A stretch of 21,512 nucleotides of DNA. It comes from a virus. Within the stretch, counting starts at the first letter, position 1; each line of letters opens with the position of its first letter. The stretch lies in the IMG/VR virus record IMGVR_UViG_3300025118_003115, positions 1-21,512 of that record; one strand, given 5' to 3'. Shown here piece by piece: positions 17,125 through 21,512 of this stretch. The notes under the pieces are model-generated. The model made no database searches, had not been told where the DNA came from, and saw only the letters and a list, made by a program, of their open reading frames with translations. The position numbers were made by a program, and so were the translations under genes.

Positions 17125-19935
17125 ATGGCTAAAGCTGTCGATTGTAATAGATTAAAAAAGGGAAAATCCCTTTTAAGCGCTGTCGAATATTGGGCTAACG
17201 ATAAAGAAACCCTTAAACATATTAAAGACCCTTACGAAGCTGCTATGAGATTGTTTGAGAGGGACTTTTATGTTCCAATGGAATTTGCTATATATGATGA
17301 TAACAATTCTGGATTCTTAACTAATGGTAGAATACAAATGTTCACAAAAGAGTTGTATAAATTAAATGATAGAATACAATCTGGAGATATTTCATTAAAA
17401 AGTTTTTGGTCTGGTTCTGCCTTAGGGAAGAAAGACCCAGCGGTTGGATATACAATAGGTGCTTTGCAAAAGGTATCTAATTCTGATAGAAAAAGAACAT
17501 TAGAAACAGAAAGGAAAGTAAACGACATTATTGAATCATTAAAAATTGCAGGTGGAATTGACGGTGTATGGTCAAAGGCAAAGTTTGAACAAGCAAAAAA
17601 ACAATATAGAAAACTTGATTTAGATTTAATAAAAGCATTAGACAAGGCAGATAATGTAGCAATATCAGCTGCTAGAAAAGCAATATCTGAGTTTACTACA
17701 AAATCACCTTTAAAAATATTTGATGATTTTATAAGTATTATTGAAAATAAAATGCCAATAGCCATTAAAGAAAAGTATGACAGAGAAGTTAGTCTATCAA
17801 AAGATGAATCATTAATTCCAAAGCAAAGAAAACTACACGCAAATAATGTAAAGAAATATGACGAAGGTAAATTAATCATATTAAAAGATTCTGATTACCA
17901 AAGATTCTTTCAAAAAGAAGGTCTTGATAGAAATACAATAGATGCTGTTATAAAATATAATTCATTAATGTATGAAATGTATGGTACTTTAAAATCTGGT
18001 ATCGAAAAAAGAATTAATACTGTTATAGCTCAAGTGCAAAGAAATAAAGGAGCTAAAAGCAAGACTGAAGGCGAACTTATAAAATTAAGAAAAAAACTTA
18101 TATCTGATATTATGCCTTCATATAAAGAAGATGGTTATTTCCCTCATTACATAAGAGATTTAAATGCTTCTTATATGGATGGATTGATGCCTCATTTTGC
18201 AAAATTTGATGAAGCTTCTGATGACTTTAAAAATAAAAAAAAGAAAGATATTGATGGTGTTATAGCTGATATAAACAAATGGATTACAGATCATGCAAAA
18301 TCCAGAAATAGAAAAGAAAAATTAGCATATTCACGAAACTTTATTGATGTTGTAAAAGGATATGTTGATGATGTAAATAGATTTAATACAACAGCATTTA
18401 TGGATGAAGTATTAGTAAATGCTCGTAATAAAGTTCACGATATTTATAGAAATGGCGAAGATTCCAATTATGCAAAAAATGTTTCTGATTTAATAATCGA
18501 CCTACATGAAGCTGCTAATGGTAATAGTAAACTTGGTGAGAATGGGCAAGCAATAATGAGGTCATTGTTAGCATTTGAGTTTACTTCAAAAATTGGTATC
18601 AATCCTCGTTCAGCTGTTAGAAATGCTACTCAAAGGTTGTTGGATTTTGTCCAATTTGGAAGACGCATATCTAAAGTTGCTAATCGGGAACTTGAACAAA
18701 AAGGATTATTTGGGGATGATGTGGAGTCTCAAATTGAAAATATATTAAAAGAAGCTGGATTGTTATTTGAAGATACTACACCAGAACTTTTAGAAAGTAC
18801 AGTTAAAACATCTCCATCATTGTATAAACTTAGAACTATTGATGAAAATGGTAAAATAACATATAATAAAGAATCTTCTTTATCAAAATTTTCTGGGAGG
18901 ACATCTAAGATAGCAGGTTACGCATCTGTACTTCATAGAAAGGTAGAAAACAGCAACAGAAAGCATACTTTTAAGATTGCCTTTGGGCAAATGCACAACC
19001 TTTTAAGAACAAGTACAGCCTATCAAGCAAAGATGGCCGAGAAGTATGAAAAATTGTCTGATACTGAACGTGAGTCTAAAATAAAAGTTGGTATGGAGAA
19101 AATTGCTTCTAACTATGCAAAGAACATGGTCATAGCAAATCATTTTGATTATGGTGATTATGCAAAAGCAAAGTTTATGAGGGGAGGTCCAAAGAATATT
19201 GGAAGGTTCATGTTTCAATTTCAACATTATGGAATGGAATTTCTTGAAAAGAATATTAGTATAGCTAAAGAAGCTGGTGGGGATTGGTCTTCATTTAGAA
19301 AAGATAAAGACTTCAGTTTTAAAGACGCTGAAGGTATGCACAAAGCAACGAGAATGGCTATTGCATACTTTATGGCTCCAGTTGCATTAGCAGCTATATT
19401 GGGAACAAATTTTGATAACCTTGTTCAACATGACACTTGGGATAGATTAAAGCAATGGGCCACTTTGTTTACTGGTGATGAAGAAGAAGTTAAAAAAGCA
19501 TTTTATGGCAAAGGAGCTCTTATATCAACATTTGGAGGACCACTATTAAGTGATGCTATTGATATTGGAATCGGACTTGACCTAATAAATGCTGATTTTG
19601 AAGGATTGACCGATATGTTGATTGGGGTAGATGCATACACAAACGATACTAATTTATCTGACACTGGTAGAAAAATAAAGATACTTAATACTTTTTCCCA
19701 AAGAGCAACTGATAGACATATTCCTATGTTAATGAAAGGTCATATTGGTATGGCAGCTCAACAAGAATTGGGAATTTATCCAAGAAAAGAAGATGATAAT
19801 ATATGGAAGAAAGTTGTACCAGAAGTTTTTGAATCAAAAAAGAAAAAAGCAATCAAGGGTAAAAGAAACCTTCCTTTTGCAGTTTACCAAAGTTTGAAAA
19901 GAATGGAATCTGAATTACAATCTAAAGGCAGGTAG
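17125..19935 (+). CDS. PLxRFG-type large internal virion protein
   Basis: Encodes 936 residues; its ATG directly follows the previous TAA (17122-17124). Residues 1-460 are charged and helical. Residues 488-503 (SKIGINPRSAVRNATQ) match a block like 'lGxNxxSALxNxTQ' typical of the C-terminal parts of large phage polyvalent proteins. Residues 689-699 (PKNIGRFMFQF) resemble the PLxRFG signature region of the same proteins. One hydrophobic helix at about 744-761 (MAIAYFMAPVALAAILGT) looks transmembrane, and the C-terminus is Lys-rich. In relatives these blocks often sit in the same chain as the preceding giant protein, so the pair may be a split polyvalent protein. A role in ejection or membrane passage is inferred; no catalytic motif is seen. 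Confidence 0.7.
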   Translation: MAKAVDCNRLKKGKSLLSAVEYWANDKETLKHIKDPYEAAMRLFERDFYVPMEFAIYDDNNSGFLTNGRIQMFTKELYKLNDRIQSGDISLKSFWSGSALGKKDPAVGYTIGALQKVSNSDRKRTLETERKVNDIIESLKIAGGIDGVWSKAKFEQAKKQYRKLDLDLIKALDKADNVAISAARKAISEFTTKSPLKIFDDFISIIENKMPIAIKEKYDREVSLSKDESLIPKQRKLHANNVKKYDEGKLIILKDSDYQRFFQKEGLDRNTIDAVIKYNSLMYEMYGTLKSGIEKRINTVIAQVQRNKGAKSKTEGELIKLRKKLISDIMPSYKEDGYFPHYIRDLNASYMDGLMPHFAKFDEASDDFKNKKKKDIDGVIADINKWITDHAKSRNRKEKLAYSRNFIDVVKGYVDDVNRFNTTAFMDEVLVNARNKVHDIYRNGEDSNYAKNVSDLIIDLHEAANGNSKLGENGQAIMRSLLAFEFTSKIGINPRSAVRNATQRLLDFVQFGRRISKVANRELEQKGLFGDDVESQIENILKEAGLLFEDTTPELLESTVKTSPSLYKLRTIDENGKITYNKESSLSKFSGRTSKIAGYASVLHRKVENSNRKHTFKIAFGQMHNLLRTSTAYQAKMAEKYEKLSDTERESKIKVGMEKIASNYAKNMVIANHFDYGDYAKAKFMRGGPKNIGRFMFQFQHYGMEFLEKNISIAKEAGGDWSSFRKDKDFSFKDAEGMHKATRMAIAYFMAPVALAAILGTNFDNLVQHDTWDRLKQWATLFTGDEEEVKKAFYGKGALISTFGGPLLSDAIDIGIGLDLINADFEGLTDMLIGVDAYTNDTNLSDTGRKIKILNTFSQRATDRHIPMLMKGHIGMAAQQELGIYPRKEDDNIWKKVVPEVFESKKKKAIKGKRNLPFAVYQSLKRMESELQSKGR
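18289..18292 (+). other. Only GATC tetranucleotide noticed in the window
   Basis: This site lies in the codons GAT CAT (Asp-His) of the PLxRFG-type gene. Reading the whole window by eye I found no other GATC, whereas elsewhere Asp before a C-initial codon is written GAC. It is the single exception to that rule that I saw. Confidence 0.85.
19189..19221 (+). other. PLxRFG-like motif
   Basis: Encodes residues 689-699, PKNIGRFMFQF, followed by QHYGMEF. The spacing differs from the literal PLxRFG (here PxxxGRF), but the GRFxFQF core followed by an aromatic helix and a downstream hydrophobic helix is the expected arrangement. Confidence 0.55.
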
Positions 19936-19952
19936 TAGAATAAACCACTACC
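19931..19952. terminator. Hairpin at convergent operon junction, candidate bidirectional terminator
   Basis: GGTAGTAG (19931-19938), loop AATAAA, CCACTACC (19945-19952). In plus-strand RNA this is a 6-bp stem with an inner A-C mismatch; in minus-strand RNA the mismatch becomes a G-U pair, giving a full 8-bp stem. The TAG of the 17125-19935 gene lies in the stem. Following T tracts are weak (CACCTTTATT on plus, TGCCTTT on minus), so intrinsic termination is plausible but not certain. Its place between convergent modules supports the call. Confidence 0.5.
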
Positions 19953-19965
19953 CACCTTTATTGCA

Positions 19966-19978
19966 TAAGGAGGCTATG
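19966..19978 (+). promoter_or_regulatory. Orphan perfect Shine-Dalgarno
   Basis: TAAGGAGG (19966-19973) is a full-length Shine-Dalgarno match, followed two bases later by ATG CTG TAA, a two-codon frame. No plus-strand gene follows. GCATA/TATGC (19963-19967 and 19975-19979) flank it as a 5-bp inverted repeat. It lies between the convergent genes and may be chance or a relic. Confidence 0.25.
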
Positions 19979-20159
19979 CTGTAAATCTGTCTTCTTTCTC
20001 CATAATAAGCAACGTTTCTAATTGATGAGTTGTTTCTTTTAATTTATTTAAAAGTTCTACAATAAAATCTATATCGTATTTTTTAGCTGCTAATTTGATT
20101 GACCCATTGACATTATTTAATGTATTAAGGTAAATTTTAATATTATCCTTATTTTCCAT
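19974..20159 (-). CDS. 61-residue hypothetical protein
   Basis: The product begins MENKDNIKIYLNTLNNVNGS and is predicted almost wholly helical and amphipathic, with a Leu-rich heptad-like stretch VELLNKLKETTHQLETLLIM that could dimerise. No family is recognised. The start is well supported: AAAAGGAG (plus-strand CTCCTTTT at 20167-20174) lies seven bases upstream, and the ATG overlaps the stop of the RuvC-like gene by 11 bases, consistent with coupling. It is the last gene of the leftward replication operon and ends just before the convergent hairpin. A small accessory or regulatory protein is possible but unproven. Confidence 0.65.
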   Translation of the reverse strand: MENKDNIKIYLNTLNNVNGSIKLAAKKYDIDFIVELLNKLKETTHQLETLLIMEKEDRFTA

Positions 20160-20664
20160 TTTCTATCTCCTTTTCTGCGTACACTCCGTACATTGTTATT
20201 AAAATTGAATCTGCGTTCCATAGAGTAGTCTTCTGGTCGATGTCAATATAATTAGAGGCTATCTCTTTAAGTTTATTCTTTCTGTCTTTCTTTTCTTTTG
20301 GAAGTTTAATACCTAACTTCGTTTCCCACCATCTCATCCATTTTTGTGGTGAAACTTCTATTGTTTGAATACTTTTAGCGTCTAGTATTCCCAACCAAAT
20401 TCCATAGTTTACTCCAAATTTAAACAAAGAACTTCTCCCATCATGGGGCATTGCATGGACTTTTTCTATGTATGCTACTATTTCTTTAAACTCACCTCTA
20501 TTATATGCTGATTTTGCCATAGTACATATAATAGTTCTACCATGTATTAATTTATGGCATTTATATGGAGTTATTCCGTTCTTCTTTCTTATTTTATCAT
20601 TTGTTGTTGTGAAACTAATAGCCCCATTAGCACCGGGGTCTATACCTATTACTGTCTTATTCAT
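20149..20664 (-). CDS. RuvC-like Holliday junction resolvase
   Basis: Encodes 171 residues with an RNase H-like resolvase pattern: strand 1 TVIGIDPGANGAISF (Asp9), strand 4 EIVAYIEKVHAMP (Glu67), a conserved helix SSLFKFGVNYGIWLGIL (79-95), VSPQKWMRWW (104-113), and the C-terminal helix LWNADSILITMYG (Asp152). These are the landmarks of phage RuvC-type crossover junction endonucleases, which cut branched DNA before packaging. The usual second C-terminal acidic residue, three positions before the last Asp, is Trp149 here. AGGAGAG (plus-strand 20672-20678) precedes ATG 20664, and the ATG overlaps the upstream gene's TGA (ATGA). It sits in a replication operon with a DnaB-like helicase. Confidence 0.82.
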   Translation of the reverse strand: MNKTVIGIDPGANGAISFTTTNDKIRKKNGITPYKCHKLIHGRTIICTMAKSAYNRGEFKEIVAYIEKVHAMPHDGRSSLFKFGVNYGIWLGILDAKSIQTIEVSPQKWMRWWETKLGIKLPKEKKDRKNKLKEIASNYIDIDQKTTLWNADSILITMYGVYAEKEIENGK

Positions 20665-20960
20665 TGTGCATCTCTCCTATATGAATAGTTATGTGCGCTT
20701 TTAACGTACTTTTTCTTATATTGATTTCTCTTTTTGACTGGTGGTTCATATTTAGTTCCAATGGTCTCTCCATCAAAAACTTTTACCACATGGTCTACTA
20801 GTTCCGATTCCAACTTTCCCAGACTATCGTTTTCGTATTTATCGCAACCTTTGTTTATTATGTCTATTGGTATTTTTTTGGGGGTGCTATTAACTTTGAG
20901 TTTGAACCAATAACAAACCTTTTCATTTTCGTAATAACACCCCAAGCAACTTTTATGCAA
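20661..20960 (-). CDS. Small four-cysteine protein, possible zinc site
   Basis: Encodes 99 residues. The N-terminal part carries Cys5, Cys8, Cys16 and Cys39 (SCLGCYYENEKVCYWF … IINKGCDKY). A spaced CxxC…CxWF…GC pattern of this kind is common in short phage proteins and suggests a metal site, but no function is known to me. The C-terminal part is basic (KKRNQYKKKYVKSAHNYSYR). The start is TTG at 20960, not ATG: AAAAGGA lies five bases upstream and the next upstream in-frame stop leaves no ATG or GTG option. It overlaps the helicase gene's stop by 8 bases and the resolvase ATG by 4. Confidence 0.65.
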   Translation of the reverse strand: MHKSCLGCYYENEKVCYWFKLKVNSTPKKIPIDIINKGCDKYENDSLGKLESELVDHVVKVFDGETIGTKYEPPVKKRNQYKKKYVKSAHNYSYRRDAQ

Positions 20961-21512
20961 TATTGTCCTTTTCTGCCATTGTAGAGTTCATGTAGAATTT
21001 GCATCTTCCTCCATTGAATCCAACTAAATGAGTTCCAATCTTTCCGTATCTACTTTTAGCAACTATTATCTCACTCTTATATGGGTTAAACTTTTCACTG
21101 TCAAAGTTATGTCCATAGAATACAAACATAGCAGATTCAGCAGTTTGTTCAATTACACCTGACTCTGCATAATCACTCATGCGTGGTCGGGGGTCCAATC
21201 TCTTTTCTATTTCCCTATTTAATTGTGATACTAATATTGATGAACAGTTCTCTTGCTTACATATCCATTTGTATTCTTGCATGATTCTTTCTATCTCGAA
21301 CCTTCTTCCTTCTTTAACACCATCCACTTGTATGAGCTGAATATAGTCATCAATCACTACATCTGGTTTATGTTTGGCAATCTCTCTAAGACAATCATCT
21401 AGACCTCTTACATTGTCATACATAATGAACTCTCCGTATGTACCTTTTATCTTTTCAGATACGGCTTCAAACTCCACCTTATTGTTCTCAGATAGGTCAT
21501 TTCGTCTTATAT
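20953..21512 (-). CDS. DnaB-like replicative helicase, C-terminal part (cut by window edge)
   Basis: The frame stays open to the window end (it begins …IRRNDLSENNK), so the 5' part is missing; an internal GTG at 21477 is not the true start. The visible C-terminal RecA-like half shows Walker B VVIDDYIQLI (VVIDDY at 21343-21360), then ILVSQLNREIEKR, DPRPRMSDYAESGVIEQTAE and MFVFYG. These match the DnaB series SQLNRxVExR…RPxxSDLRESGxIEQDAD…FLYR. The protein is a hexameric superfamily 4 helicase that unwinds DNA at the phage fork. Walker A and any primase or N-terminal domain lie outside the window, so a DnaB-type or primase-helicase arrangement cannot be distinguished. The stop overlaps the next gene by 8 bases. 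Confidence 0.85.
   Translation of the reverse strand, partial: IRRNDLSENNKVEFEAVSEKIKGTYGEFIMYDNVRGLDDCLREIAKHKPDVVIDDYIQLIQVDGVKEGRRFEIERIMQEYKWICKQENCSSILVSQLNREIEKRLDPRPRMSDYAESGVIEQTAESAMFVFYGHNFDSEKFNPYKSEIIVAKSRYGKIGTHLVGFNGGRCKFYMNSTMAEKDNIA
20966..20972 (-). promoter_or_regulatory. Ribosome binding site supporting a TTG start
   Basis: On the minus strand AAAAGGA is followed by CAATA and then TTG at 20960. The spacing is five bases, and no ATG or GTG is available in that frame before the upstream stop, so it decides the start of the four-cysteine gene. Confidence 0.55.

Noticed and set aside
17268-17879. 203-residue open frame on the minus strand
   Set aside because: It is wholly antisense to the PLxRFG-type gene, which has coherent motifs and normal codon use. 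The antisense product is a Ser/Phe/Leu-rich string of the type produced by complementing AT-rich coding DNA, with no ribosome binding site or partner gene.
20468-20704. 78-residue plus-strand open frame opposite the resolvase
   Set aside because: It is antisense to the RuvC-like gene, whose conserved catalytic motifs fix the real strand. The apparent hydrophobicity arises from complementing Lys/Glu-rich codons.
21475-21477. GTG as the start of the helicase gene
   Set aside because: The frame stays open upstream to the window edge, and the visible product begins in the middle of the helicase domain, so the gene is truncated by the window rather than starting here.
1-21512. tRNA genes, CRISPR arrays, insertion sequences, attachment sites
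   Set aside because: I looked for each and found no cloverleaf, spaced direct repeat, transposase or terminal inverted repeat. The window is almost fully occupied by phage coding sequence.

Overview
This window looks like part of the genome of a tailed bacteriophage. It is AT-rich (roughly one third G+C by eye), almost fully coding, and packed with overlapping or abutting genes. There is no tRNA, rRNA, transposase, integrase or CRISPR array. Protein styles (an FHGGMN-type tail protein, a DDHxQY…GSRAMTGDL tail fibre, large membrane-active internal proteins) recall uncultured aquatic phages. No host can be named from the sequence. Capsid, portal, terminase and lysis genes are not here and presumably lie outside the window.

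Plus strand, 1-19935, is a rightward late or virion module. Three small genes (14-662), two of them with CxxC motifs, are followed by a 900-residue tail or head-closure type protein (655-3357), a repeat-rich tail fibre (3357-4718) and an unrecognised, probably surface-exposed protein (4721-5791). Next come three helical, partly coiled-coil proteins that look like internal or ejected virion proteins (5850-8525). Then follow a giant 2864-residue protein (8530-17124) and a 936-residue protein with a PLxRFG-like segment (17125-19935). Most junctions are TAATG, ATGAGTAA or stop/start contacts, suggesting one translationally coupled operon.

The main finding is the giant protein. It carries, in order, the sequence landmarks of a single-chain two-barrel (double-psi beta-barrel) RNA polymerase: a first-barrel block ending in SGAKV (Lys1649), a GGQ…GEIALP block, an arginine-rich block like the RAPTLHR of bacterial beta', and a DxDxD catalytic triad written GDYDADK (Asp1993/1995/1997). 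Its position among internal virion proteins, and its Gly/Ala-rich hydrophobic N-terminal segments, suggest it is packaged and injected to transcribe early genes. This parallels the virion RNA polymerase of crAss-like phages.

Minus strand, 19974-21512, is a leftward replication module. In its transcription order it holds the C-terminal part of a DnaB-like helicase (cut by the window edge), a small four-cysteine protein, a RuvC-like resolvase and a 61-residue hypothetical. The two modules converge on a short hairpin at 19931-19952.

A window-wide signal is near-total avoidance of GATC. Reading through, I found only one site (18289-18292). Asp codons switch from the preferred GAT to GAC whenever the next codon begins with C. 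This suggests selection by a GATC-targeting restriction system in the host.
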